From positions 248,001-312,000 of the forward strand of contig NZ_JAPWKB010000002.1 of assembly GCF_028283785.1 (NCBI RefSeq): a stretch of DNA of 64,000 bases, read 5' to 3'. Both the position numbers and the translations under genes were made by a program. The notes under the pieces were generated by a model, which had not been told where the DNA came from, searched no databases, and saw only the letters and a list, made by a program, of their open reading frames with translations. Positions 35,887-43,824 of the stretch are shown one piece after another; positions within the stretch are counted from its first letter, which is position 1; every line of letters begins with the position of its first letter. Source of the DNA: Paraburkholderia sp. (GTDB lineage Bacteria > Pseudomonadota > Gammaproteobacteria > Burkholderiales > Burkholderiaceae).

Positions 35887-36020
35887 GAGCGACTCCGGGA
35901 TATTCACGAACACGTTCCACTTCATGCCTTCAGATACGCCGCGCCGCTGTCAGGTCCGCTCGCGCGCGGCCGTCGAATCCAACGCGACGGGAGCCGCTCC
36001 CGTCGCGTCCGTGATGCGCA

Positions 36021-36902
36021 TTACTGCGCGAGCCAGGCCTGTAACTTTTCCGGATGCGAATCGACGAACTTCTTCGCCGCCGTGGCGTAATCGTTCGTGC
36101 TGTTGCCCGCGAATTCGATCGCTTCCACATCGGCGAGCGTCAGCTTGAAATGCTGCATGAACACATCGGCGCGCGGGAACTTTCCGGCAAACTGCTTCGA
36201 GCCGAATGCGTGAATCTGCTCCTCGCCGCCGAGCGTGCCTTTCGGGTCTTTCAGATAACGCATCGGCCACTTCTGGAACAGCCAGTGAGGGCTCCAGACC
36301 GTCGCGACGATCCACTGTTTGGACTGGTACGCGCGCTGCACCGAAGCCAGCATGCCCGCCTCGCTCGACGACTGCAGGTTGTAGCCCGCAAGGCCATAGT
36401 CCTTGACGGTTTTTTCGGATGCCTGCATCAGTCCGCCGCCCGGCTCGATGCCCTGAATCGTGCCGTTCAGCTTGCTTTTGACATCGGGCTTGTTCAGATC
36501 GGCAATCGACGACAGTTCCGACTCGGGCACATACGCGGGAACCGCCCAGCCATTTTTGCCGCCCGTATAGATGATGCCGACGTCATCCATATCGTTCTTG
36601 TAGCGCGCGTAATAGGTGGCGTGCGTCACCGGCAGCCAGCCGCCCACCATCAGATCGACATCGCCACGCGCGACACCCTGATACTGAATACCGATATCCG
36701 CCTGCACGAACTTGACGGGCTGCTGCAGTTTCGTCTCCATCACGTACTTCGCCACATTGGCCACCGCCAGCACATCGGCCCAGTTCGTGATGGTGATCTT
36801 CAGCGGTTCCGCCGCGACCGCGCCGCCGCCGTAAAGGCCGACTGCACAGAAGGCCGAGGCGGCAATTTTCACAACATAGGACTTGAGCATGCCGGTGTTC
36901 AT
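36021..36902 (-). CDS. proX: Quaternary-amine ABC transporter substrate-binding protein (ProX/OpuAC)
   Basis: A 293-residue periplasmic protein with a signal peptide ending near 'GGGAVAAEPL'. The OpuAC aromatic-cage blocks are visible: 'ITNWADVLAVAN', 'GGWLPVTHATY' and 'VWSPHWLF', where Trp and Tyr residues bind a quaternary ammonium group by cation-pi contacts. The ATG at 36902 has AAGGAG seven bases upstream. Ligands of such proteins include glycine betaine, proline betaine, carnitine and choline; which one applies is open. Confidence 0.93.
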   Translation of the reverse strand: MNTGMLKSYVVKIAASAFCAVGLYGGGAVAAEPLKITITNWADVLAVANVAKYVMETKLQQPVKFVQADIGIQYQGVARGDVDLMVGGWLPVTHATYYARYKNDMDDVGIIYTGGKNGWAVPAYVPESELSSIADLNKPDVKSKLNGTIQGIEPGGGLMQASEKTVKDYGLAGYNLQSSSEAGMLASVQRAYQSKQWIVATVWSPHWLFQKWPMRYLKDPKGTLGGEEQIHAFGSKQFAGKFPRADVFMQHFKLTLADVEAIEFAGNSTNDYATAAKKFVDSHPEKLQAWLAQ

Positions 36903-36983
36903 CTAGTGCTCCTTGATTATCGAAAGTGACTTGTTTTTCTGCCGTAGCTGCGGGTTTTGCGGCTGGATGGATCGAGCAATGCG

Positions 36984-37868
36984 CTAGGGCTGCGCGGCTG
37001 CCGTTTCGCGAGCGGCGCGCTTCGGTAGCCGCGCCTTGCTCTTTTTTCTGGACTTGACGCCGAAGCTCTCGGTCAGACGATCGAGGATGATCGCCAGCAG
37101 AACGACGCCGAGACCGCCCTCGAATCCGATTCCGATATCGAGCCGTTGAATCCCGCTCAGCACGTATTCGCCCAGCCCGCCCGCGCCGATCATCGAGGCG
37201 ACCACGACCATCGATAGCGCCATCATGATGGTCTGGTTGACGCCCGCCATGATCGACGGCAGCGCGTTGGGAAGCTGGATCTTCCACAGCAGTTGCGCGT
37301 CGGTGCTGCCGAACGAGCGCCCCGCTTCCATCAGTTCTTCGCGGACCTGCCTGATACCGAGCGTGGTCAGCCGAACCACCGGCGGCATCGCGAAGACGAT
37401 GGTTGCGAGGACGGCGGGCACGCGTCCAAGTCCAAACAGGATGACGGCCGGAATCAGGTACACGAACGCGGGCATCGTCTGCATGAAATCGAGCAGCGAA
37501 CGGAGCACGACTTCGGCGCGACCGTTGCGGGCGCCCCAGATGCCGAGCGGAATACCGACCAGCAAACTGAAGAACGTCGCGGCGATCACGAGCGCCAGCG
37601 TCGATACGGTTTGCGCCCACAGTCCCATGTAGTGAATCGTCATGATCGCGATGCCGACGAAGGCGGCGAACACGACGCCCTTGCGCCACAACGCGATGGC
37701 CATAAAGCCCACCAGCATCACGACGAACGGCACCGCGGCGAGGCCGTCCTGAAGCAGCTTGACCACCGCATCCAGCGCCGCCGAAAAAGCGTCGAATCCG
37801 CCGCGAAAATGCAGGAAAAGAAAGTTGACCGCGTGCTCCGCCGCCAGCCCGATAAATGACGAGTTCAT
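36984..37868 (-). CDS. proW: Quaternary-amine ABC transporter permease (ProW)
   Basis: A 294-residue permease with about six transmembrane segments and the BPD_transp_1 EAA loop region ('LMEAGRSFGSTDAQLLWKIQ'). Its ATG overlaps the ProV stop (ATGA), so it is translationally coupled. The reading frame extends upstream into the ATPase gene but that is not coding. It forms the channel of the ProVWX-type importer. Confidence 0.94.
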   Translation of the reverse strand: MNSSFIGLAAEHAVNFLFLHFRGGFDAFSAALDAVVKLLQDGLAAVPFVVMLVGFMAIALWRKGVVFAAFVGIAIMTIHYMGLWAQTVSTLALVIAATFFSLLVGIPLGIWGARNGRAEVVLRSLLDFMQTMPAFVYLIPAVILFGLGRVPAVLATIVFAMPPVVRLTTLGIRQVREELMEAGRSFGSTDAQLLWKIQLPNALPSIMAGVNQTIMMALSMVVVASMIGAGGLGEYVLSGIQRLDIGIGFEGGLGVVLLAIILDRLTESFGVKSRKKSKARLPKRAARETAAAQP

Positions 37869-39148
37869 GCCGCCCTCCGTTGCATCACCTGTTTCAGAAT
37901 CGTGCGGCACGACACCACGCCGGCCAGCATCCCCGCACCATCGACGACGGGCACGTCGTGTTCCTGTCCGAGCGCGATGGTCGAGAGTTCGTGCAGATCG
38001 GTGTCGATCGGAACGGCGGCGATGTCGCGAAGCAGTGCGTCGCGAATCGGCGCGTTGCCGCACTTGCGCAACGACGCCGACGTAACGCAGCCCTGATAGC
38101 GGCCGGCTTCGTCGCAGACGTAGCCGGACTCGACGCCCGCGTCGATCAGCGCATTCATGTAGCGATCCGCCGGCGCGCTCGCGTCGCACCGGATCACGCC
38201 GCGCTCGACCTTCGAAAGCAGACTCGACGCTTTCTGGAAGCGAGAAATATCGACGTTGCGGAAGAAGTCGCGCACGTAGTCGTCGGCGGGCGACTGAATC
38301 AGTTCGGCCGGCGTGCCGACCTGGACCAGCCGGCCATCCTTCATCACGCCCACACGGCCGCCGATCTTGATCGCCTCTTCGATGTCGTGCGAAATAAAGA
38401 CAACCGTGCGCTGCTCTTCCTTCTGAAGACGCAACAGTTCGTTTTGCATTTCGAAGCGGATCAGCGGGTCGAGCGCGGAGAACGCTTCGTCCATCAGCAG
38501 GACCGACGGATTCACGGCCAGTGCGCGTGCGAGACCGACCCGCTGCTGCATGCCGCCGGACAATTCGCCGGGATAGAGTTTTTCGTACGAACCGAGACCG
38601 ACGCGAACCAGCGATTTGCGGGCAAGCGCGTAACGCTCGGCTTTCTTGTGCCCGGCCACTTCGAGGCCGTAAGCGACGTTATCGATCACGGTGCGATTCG
38701 GCAGCAGCGCGAACGATTGAAAGACCATCGCCATTTTCTTGCGGCGCACGTCGCGCAGCGCCGGCGTGGACATCGGCGCGATGTCGTGACCTTCGAGCAC
38801 GACCTTGCCGGAAGTCGGCTCGATCAGGCGATTCAACAGTCGAACCAGCGTGGATTTGCCCGAGCCGGACAGTCCCATGATCACGAAGATCTCACCGGCC
38901 CGAACGCCCAGACTGACGTCGTCGACCGCCACCATGTTGCCGGTTTTCTGGAAGATTTCGTTGCGGCCGAGACCCTGGCGAAGCAGCTCGGCGGCGCGCT
39001 CCGGTTTCGGTCCGAAGATCTTCGACAGATGCTGGACCGTCAGGATTTCATTCGCGGCCGCCGACGTGGACGTGGCGATCGACGGCGCGGCGCTGGCTAC
39101 GCCCGGATAGACCGCCTGTTCCGATGCGAAGGTGAGATGTGAGGACAT
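37865..39148 (-). CDS. proV: Quaternary-amine ABC transporter ATP-binding protein with CBS domains (ProV)
   Basis: A 427-residue ATPase of the QAT family. Walker A 'GLSGSGKST', signature 'LSGGMQQRVGLARAL' and Walker B 'SVLLMDEAFSALDP' are present, and the C-terminal part (about residues 295-427) has CBS-like repeats that sense ionic strength in related transporters. The start at 39148 is the first ATG giving the family N-terminus. It leads the whole leftward region; an AT-rich promoter area lies upstream. Confidence 0.94.
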   Translation of the reverse strand: MSSHLTFASEQAVYPGVASAAPSIATSTSAAANEILTVQHLSKIFGPKPERAAELLRQGLGRNEIFQKTGNMVAVDDVSLGVRAGEIFVIMGLSGSGKSTLVRLLNRLIEPTSGKVVLEGHDIAPMSTPALRDVRRKKMAMVFQSFALLPNRTVIDNVAYGLEVAGHKKAERYALARKSLVRVGLGSYEKLYPGELSGGMQQRVGLARALAVNPSVLLMDEAFSALDPLIRFEMQNELLRLQKEEQRTVVFISHDIEEAIKIGGRVGVMKDGRLVQVGTPAELIQSPADDYVRDFFRNVDISRFQKASSLLSKVERGVIRCDASAPADRYMNALIDAGVESGYVCDEAGRYQGCVTSASLRKCGNAPIRDALLRDIAAVPIDTDLHELSTIALGQEHDVPVVDGAGMLAGVVSCRTILKQVMQRRAA

Positions 39149-39737
39149 TCTGTCGTTCCGGCTGGCAAGTTCAAAAACCTGGCGTCCGACGGGCGACACA
39201 GGACATGCGCAGCAGGCACGCACAGTCGCATCGTCGTCGCGGGTCAGGGATGAGCATTGCGGCTGTCGAACGCACAGGCGCCGAGAGCCAGTTTCGCAAG
39301 CAGAGACAGTCAAGCTCGTTCTATCGAACAAACATCGACTTTTCTCAACAACATTAAAATATCTCGCCGATTAATTGCGTATATGCAATGTTTGTTGCGG
39401 TGATGACAGCGTACCCCGCCAAATAGAACGAACCAGCTACATTTTCTGCGCCCTTTCCCCTACTTTTGGTAATGGGTCGTCTCAGCGGCGTTTGCGGCGG
39501 TACGCGCGAACCTGCCGCAAAGCCTCGCCAGGCATGGCGTCGAGTCGCGTGGCGCGAGATTGCGCGCGGATCGGCCGCCCGTTGCGCATTGGGGAAACTC
39601 CCGAGCGGGAGTCGGTGGAGGCGCTTGCGAGCGAAATCTTTTCGAATATGATCGGCTCACAGCGCAGGCCGCTCTATCAGCGACACGCGTGCGCACGACA
39701 TCGCGAATGCCCCTGGCGGGCATCAGAGAGGAGCCCA
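39149..39737. other. Intergenic region, divergent promoters for proV and the cupin gene
   Basis: This 589-base stretch has no credible gene. It contains a clearly AT-richer segment at about 39320-39440, the likely proV promoter area, with a perfect 9-base inverted repeat (AACAAACAT at 39327-39335, ATGTTTGTT at 39388-39396) and a near-palindrome TTGCGTATATGCAA (39376-39389). The right part carries the cupin promoter and a second inverted repeat. The rest is ordinary high-GC DNA. Confidence 0.5.
39597..39652 (+). promoter_or_regulatory. Cupin promoter and adjacent inverted repeat
   Basis: A sigma-70-like promoter, TTGCGA (39625-39630), 16-base spacer, TATGAT (39647-39652), precedes the cupin start by 85 bases. 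A perfect 7-base inverted repeat ACTCCCG/CGGGAGT with a 2-base loop (39597-39612) lies immediately upstream of the -35 box and could be an operator. Confidence 0.5.
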
Positions 39738-40097
39738 ATGATTTTCACCGACACCGCCCGACGCAGTTACACGATCCGTGACGAAGACTGGCGGCCGCTG
39801 CGCCTGGGCGAAACGGAGATGACCGGTTACGCGTGGATTCCGTTGTCGGACGACGAAGGCGGTGGCTGGTCCAGTTACTGGATGAAGATCGACGCCGGCG
39901 CGCAGGGGCCGATGCATCGGCACGACACGACCGAGCTGATCGTCGTCGCGCAAGGCGTCTTCACCGACAGCGACGGCGCGCACTTCCGGACCGGCGACGT
40001 GCTCACTTACGCGGCCGGGTCCAGCCACGCGAGCAGGTCGGCGGAAGGATGCGTGGTGCTGGTCGTTGCGCGGACCGGTTCGCAGCGGATCGATTGA
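39738..40097 (+). CDS. Cupin domain protein
   Basis: A 119-residue single-domain cupin. The first cupin motif 'GPMHRHDTTELIVVAQG' carries two histidines and a glutamate expected to bind a metal, and the second motif is around 'GDVLTYAAGSSHAS'. The ATG at 39738 has GAGAGGAG upstream. It resembles ChrR-type cupins used as sensors or small oxygenases, but stands alone, so no function is proposed. Confidence 0.85.
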   Translation: MIFTDTARRSYTIRDEDWRPLRLGETEMTGYAWIPLSDDEGGGWSSYWMKIDAGAQGPMHRHDTTELIVVAQGVFTDSDGAHFRTGDVLTYAAGSSHASRSAEGCVVLVVARTGSQRID

Positions 40098-40457
40098 GGC
40101 GGCAACGGCGACGGACGCGCGAAGGCAGAAACACCATCGTCATATGTCCGGGCGGCACTTCGGCCAGCACCGACCACGCCGGTTCTGCGTCGAGCGTAAG
40201 CGCCCACACGTCGAGCGTTGCCGGGTTCGCCACAGCCTGAACAGGTGGAAAACGCGGTGCGAGACTAGCGGCGGCCGTCAAAATCGTGGCTCAATCGGAC
40301 GGACGCGTCCGCAAGCGCAATCCCCGGACTATCCTCTGGCCTGGTCCTCCGGGGGAATGCCACTCTCAGACAGTCTCCCGGATTTGTCGCCTGCCGCTTC
40401 CCCCGCGGCAGGCAGCCTTTTTTCTGCGCCGGATCGACGCACGACACGCAACTCACA
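40098..40457. other. Intergenic region with structured RNA element
   Basis: A 360-base gap between the cupin and zwf stops. The last third (about 40330-40423) can fold into two hairpins ending in a strong terminator on the plus strand and may encode a small RNA. The left part (minus strand, roughly 40190-40281) contains a short open frame beginning 'MTAAASLAPRFPPVQ' that might be a gene remnant; evidence is weak. Confidence 0.4.
40389..40423 (+). terminator. Intrinsic terminator
   Basis: A perfect 9-base GC-rich stem (GCCTGCCGC/GCGGCAGGC, 7-base loop) followed by AGCC and six T residues on the plus strand. It ends either the cupin transcript (292 bases beyond the stop) or an independent small RNA. 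Confidence 0.8.
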
Positions 40458-41921
40458 TCAACTGCCGAGCGTGTTCGGGTCGCGCCACGCGCGCTCGAAC
40501 GGTAGCCGCCACGCACGCGGCGCGACCAGTTGATGAATCGCATTCGGCCCCCACGAACCCGGCGCGTAAAAGCGAACCGGCGGCGGCGATTCCAGCAATG
40601 CCGACGACACTTCCCACAAGCGCTCGATCCCTTCGGCCGTCGTGAACAGCGTACGATCGCCGCGCATCGCGTCGAGAATCAGGCGCTCGTACGCTTCGAG
40701 CACATCGCCGATCAGCCCGGTATCGCGCATCGCGAATTGCAGGCTCAGCTTGTCGAGGCGCATCCCAGGACCTGGCCGCTTGCCGTAAAACGACAGCGAC
40801 ATCTTCGACGCATCCGCGAGGTCGAAGGTCAGGTGATCCGGGCCTTGCGAGCCGACGCCCGACCCGGCCGGAAACATGCTCTTCGGCGGTTCACGGAACG
40901 CGATGGAGATGATCCGCTGCCCTTCGGCCAGCCGCTTGCCGGTGCGCAGATAAAACGGCACGCCGGCCCAGCGCCAGTTGTCGATCGAGCACTTCAGCGC
41001 GATGAACGTCTCCGTTTCCGATTCCGGACCCACGCCTTCCTCGCCGCGATAACCGGTGTACTGGCCGCGCACGACGTCGGACGGCTGGATCGGCAACATG
41101 CTGCGAAACACCTTGTTCTTCTCTTCGCTGATCGGTGACGGTTCCAGCGACGTCGGCGGTTCCATCGCCATGAACGCGAGAATCTGGAACAGATGCGTGA
41201 CGACCATGTCGCGGAACGCTCCGGTCTGCTCGTAGAAACCGGCCCGCTTGCCGAGGCCCAGGGTTTCGGGCACGTCGATCTGAACGTGGTCGATAAAGTT
41301 GCGATTCCAGATCGGCTCGAACAGGCCGTTCGCAAAACGGAAAGCGAGAATGTTCTGCGCAGGCTCCTTGCCGAGAAAGTGATCGATCCGGAATATCTGC
41401 TCTTCCTCGAACACCTCGTGCAGACGCGCATTCAGCGACACCGAACTCGCCAGGTTGGTGCCGAACGGCTTTTCCATGATGATCCGCGAACGCTCGACGA
41501 GTCCCGCTTCCTTCAACAGCCCAACCGCCGACAACGCCGCGTTGGGCGGCACGCTCAGGTAATGCAGCCGCCGGCACTCGCCCTCGAAGCCCTCTTCGGC
41601 GCGTTGCACCGCGAGCTTCAGCGCTTCGGCACCGGCCGTCAGCGGCAGATAGTCGAGATTCGCGGCGAACGTCTCCCATTCCGGCTGCGCGACCTTGCGC
41701 ATCGCGAACTCGTCGAGCGCTTCGCGCGCGGTGCGGCGAAAGTCGTCGAGCGAAATGTCGTCGAGTGCGACGGCGATGATCCTGCAACCTGGAATGAACC
41801 CCGCGCTCGACAGATGGAACAAGCCGGGTAACAGCTTGCGCCTTGCGAGATCGCCCGTGGCGCCAAACAGAACGACGACTTGCGGAAACCGCGGACCCAC
41901 ACCTGGAGAGATCTTGGCCAT
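40458..41921 (-). CDS. zwf: Glucose-6-phosphate dehydrogenase
   Basis: A 487-residue G6PD, first enzyme of the oxidative pentose phosphate and Entner-Doudoroff routes, making NADPH. The dinucleotide motif '[14 protein letters not shown]' is at about 19-32 and the catalytic block '[13 protein letters not shown]' carries the active-site His and Lys. The start at 41921 has AAAGGA upstream; the reading frame extends further but crosses the leader. No other ED or pentose gene adjoins it, so this may be a second zwf copy. A 10-base inverted repeat lies in its upstream region. Confidence 0.97.
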   Translation of the reverse strand: MAKISPGVGPRFPQVVVLFGATGDLARRKLLPGLFHLSSAGFIPGCRIIAVALDDISLDDFRRTAREALDEFAMRKVAQPEWETFAANLDYLPLTAGAEALKLAVQRAEEGFEGECRRLHYLSVPPNAALSAVGLLKEAGLVERSRIIMEKPFGTNLASSVSLNARLHEVFEEEQIFRIDHFLGKEPAQNILAFRFANGLFEPIWNRNFIDHVQIDVPETLGLGKRAGFYEQTGAFRDMVVTHLFQILAFMAMEPPTSLEPSPISEEKNKVFRSMLPIQPSDVVRGQYTGYRGEEGVGPESETETFIALKCSIDNWRWAGVPFYLRTGKRLAEGQRIISIAFREPPKSMFPAGSGVGSQGPDHLTFDLADASKMSLSFYGKRPGPGMRLDKLSLQFAMRDTGLIGDVLEAYERLILDAMRGDRTLFTTAEGIERLWEVSSALLESPPPVRFYAPGSWGPNAIHQLVAPRAWRLPFERAWRDPNTLGS

Positions 41922-41973
41922 CGTGCAATTCCTTTCTGGGTTGTCGATACCTGACGAAAAGGACGCGAGAAAG

Positions 41974-42052
41974 GCTATCCGGCGGGCAAACCCGATTCGC
42001 GCGACATCGCGCGCCGGGTCCGTTCGGGACCACGCGATGGCTGCCGGATAGC
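41974..42052. promoter_or_regulatory. Long inverted repeat upstream of zwf
   Basis: Perfect 10-base arms GCTATCCGGC (41974-41983) and GCCGGATAGC (42043-42052), 59 bases apart, in the divergent region between zwf and the DsbA-like gene. It may be an operator pair or form a hairpin in a zwf leader transcript. Confidence 0.4.
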
Positions 42053-42213
42053 GCTTCGCGACAGTATCACGGGCGGCGCGTGCAGGCCGTGCCGCGCGTC
42101 GCCGGGAAGCGGTCACGATCACACGGTTTGATGGATTGCGCCACAATCGGGTTTTGCGCCGACCGGCAACCCACGCTTCCGGCGCACGACAGACTTCATC
42201 CGCCAGGACTGCA

Positions 42214-42858
42214 ATGACTCAAGCACTCAGCATCGATTTCGTCTCCGATATTGCCTGCCCGTGGTGTGCAATCGGTTTATCCTCGCTCCAGCTCGCGCTA
42301 TCGAAACTCGGCGATACGGTCGACGCGCAGATCGTCATGCACCCGTACGAACTGAATCCCGAGATGGGCCCGAACGGCGAATCGATCGTCGCGTATCTCG
42401 GCAAAAAATATGGGCGCACACCGGCGCAGATCGAAGAAACACAGGCAATGATCCGCGAGCGCGGCGCAGACGTCGGCTTCAACTTCGGTCCGCGCACGCG
42501 GGTCTTCAATACTTTCGATGCGCATCGTCTGATGCATTGGGCCGCAATCGAAGGCAAGCAGCTTGCCCTCAAAATGGCGCTGCTGCGTGCCTATCATTCG
42601 GATGGCAAAGACCCCAGCAATCGCGACGTCCTGATCGAAGCGGCGCAATCGGTCGGACTCGACGCGGCACAGGCGCGCGATGTCCTTCAAAGCGACGCAT
42701 ATGCCGACGATGTACGCGCGGAGGAACGGGAATATCAGGCAATGGGCATTCAGTCCGTGCCGTCGATCATTTTCAACGGACGTTACCTGGTCACGGGCGG
42801 CCAGCCGGTCGAAGCGTTCGAACGGATCATCGAGCAGGTTCTCGCCGAAGCCGCCTAG
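42214..42858 (+). CDS. DsbA family oxidoreductase (FrnE-like)
   Basis: A 214-residue thioredoxin-fold protein with the active site 'CPWC' at residues 15-18 and a helical insertion, as in FrnE and 2-hydroxychromene-2-carboxylate isomerase relatives. The cis-Pro loop is '[18 protein letters not shown]'. There is no signal peptide, so it is a cytoplasmic dithiol oxidoreductase, often linked to oxidative stress. It is divergent from zwf. Confidence 0.92.
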   Translation: MTQALSIDFVSDIACPWCAIGLSSLQLALSKLGDTVDAQIVMHPYELNPEMGPNGESIVAYLGKKYGRTPAQIEETQAMIRERGADVGFNFGPRTRVFNTFDAHRLMHWAAIEGKQLALKMALLRAYHSDGKDPSNRDVLIEAAQSVGLDAAQARDVLQSDAYADDVRAEEREYQAMGIQSVPSIIFNGRYLVTGGQPVEAFERIIEQVLAEAA

Positions 42859-42897
42859 TGTGGGTGGGATGGGCGGCGTTGGCGAGCGGCGGCACGC

Positions 42898-43158
42898 TCA
42901 GCTGAAGTCGCGCGCGCCGAGCACGATCATCGGCAAGCCAGGATTGAAGCGGCGGAATTTGTAAGCCGCCGCGCGAATCTTCGCTTTGTTGGCGGCGAAC
43001 ACGCCAGTGGGTGAATTATTGGAATCGTCGGCCAGAATCCGCATGGCCGGTGTCGAGATCCGGCCCGGAATCTCCGTTGCACCATCCAGAATCGTGAAGC
43101 TCAGATAGCCCCCGCGCGGATCGTCGCGCGGGTCGGTTATGTCGAACCTGTTTTCCAT
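42898..43158 (-). CDS. Small hypothetical protein (possibly DUF1488-like)
   Basis: An 86-residue protein starting at the ATG at 43158 with GAAGG seven bases upstream. It has a short beta-rich N-terminal part ('GGYLSFTILDGATEIPGRIS') and a basic helical C-terminal part ending 'PMIVLGARDF'. The layout recalls DUF1488 proteins of Burkholderiales, but similarity is only impressionistic. It has no clear partner; bfr is divergent. Confidence 0.6.
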   Translation of the reverse strand: MENRFDITDPRDDPRGGYLSFTILDGATEIPGRISTPAMRILADDSNNSPTGVFAANKAKIRAAAYKFRRFNPGLPMIVLGARDFS

Positions 43159-43333
43159 CGTCGCACCTTCATTTCTGAGGAGTGGCTTTGATGTGAGCAA
43201 AAAACGGTCCGCGCCGATGTATTTCAGTGCTAACGCGATCGGTAACGAGTGCAAGTCTCATTCGATATGTCCTTCAAACCATGCTCTATGCTGGACAGAC
43301 TGACAGTCGTTGGACTCTATCGAAGGGGGCACC

Positions 43334-43810
43334 ATGCAATCAGACAAGAAAGTCCTTGAATATCTGAATGCGCAATTGAAGAACGAACTGAGCGCGATCA
43401 ACCAGTATTTTTTGCACGCGCGAATGTATCGGCATTGGGGTTTGGAGAAACTCGGCAAGCATGAATACGATGAATCGATCGGCGAGATGAAGCATGCGGA
43501 TCTTCTGATCGAACGGATTTTCATGCTCGACGGACTGCCGAATCTGCAGGATCTACACAAGTTGCTGATCGGCGAGGAAACAAAGGAAATTCTCGAATGC
43601 GATCTGAAGCTCGAACTGATATCGCAAGCAACCTGCAAGGAAGGAATCGCGTATTGCGAGACCGTCCGCGATTTTATTTCGCGCGAGATTCTGACTCATA
43701 TTCTCGACGAAACCGAAGACCACATCGACTGGCTCGAAACCAACCTCGATCTGATCGACAAGGTCGGGATCCAGAACTACCAGCAATCCGGCATGGAATC
43801 GCCCGGCTGA
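43334..43810 (+). CDS. bfr: Bacterioferritin
   Basis: A 158-residue heme-containing ferritin subunit, 24 of which form an iron-storage shell. Ferroxidase residues Glu18 and Glu51/His54 ('EMKHADLLIERI') and Glu127/His130 ('ETEDHIDWLE') are present, and Met52 is the heme ligand. The start is the ATG at 43334 with GAAGGGGG upstream. No Fur box could be identified with confidence upstream. Confidence 0.97.
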   Translation: MQSDKKVLEYLNAQLKNELSAINQYFLHARMYRHWGLEKLGKHEYDESIGEMKHADLLIERIFMLDGLPNLQDLHKLLIGEETKEILECDLKLELISQATCKEGIAYCETVRDFISREILTHILDETEDHIDWLETNLDLIDKVGIQNYQQSGMESPG

Positions 43811-43824
43811 CGCGCTGTTACGCG

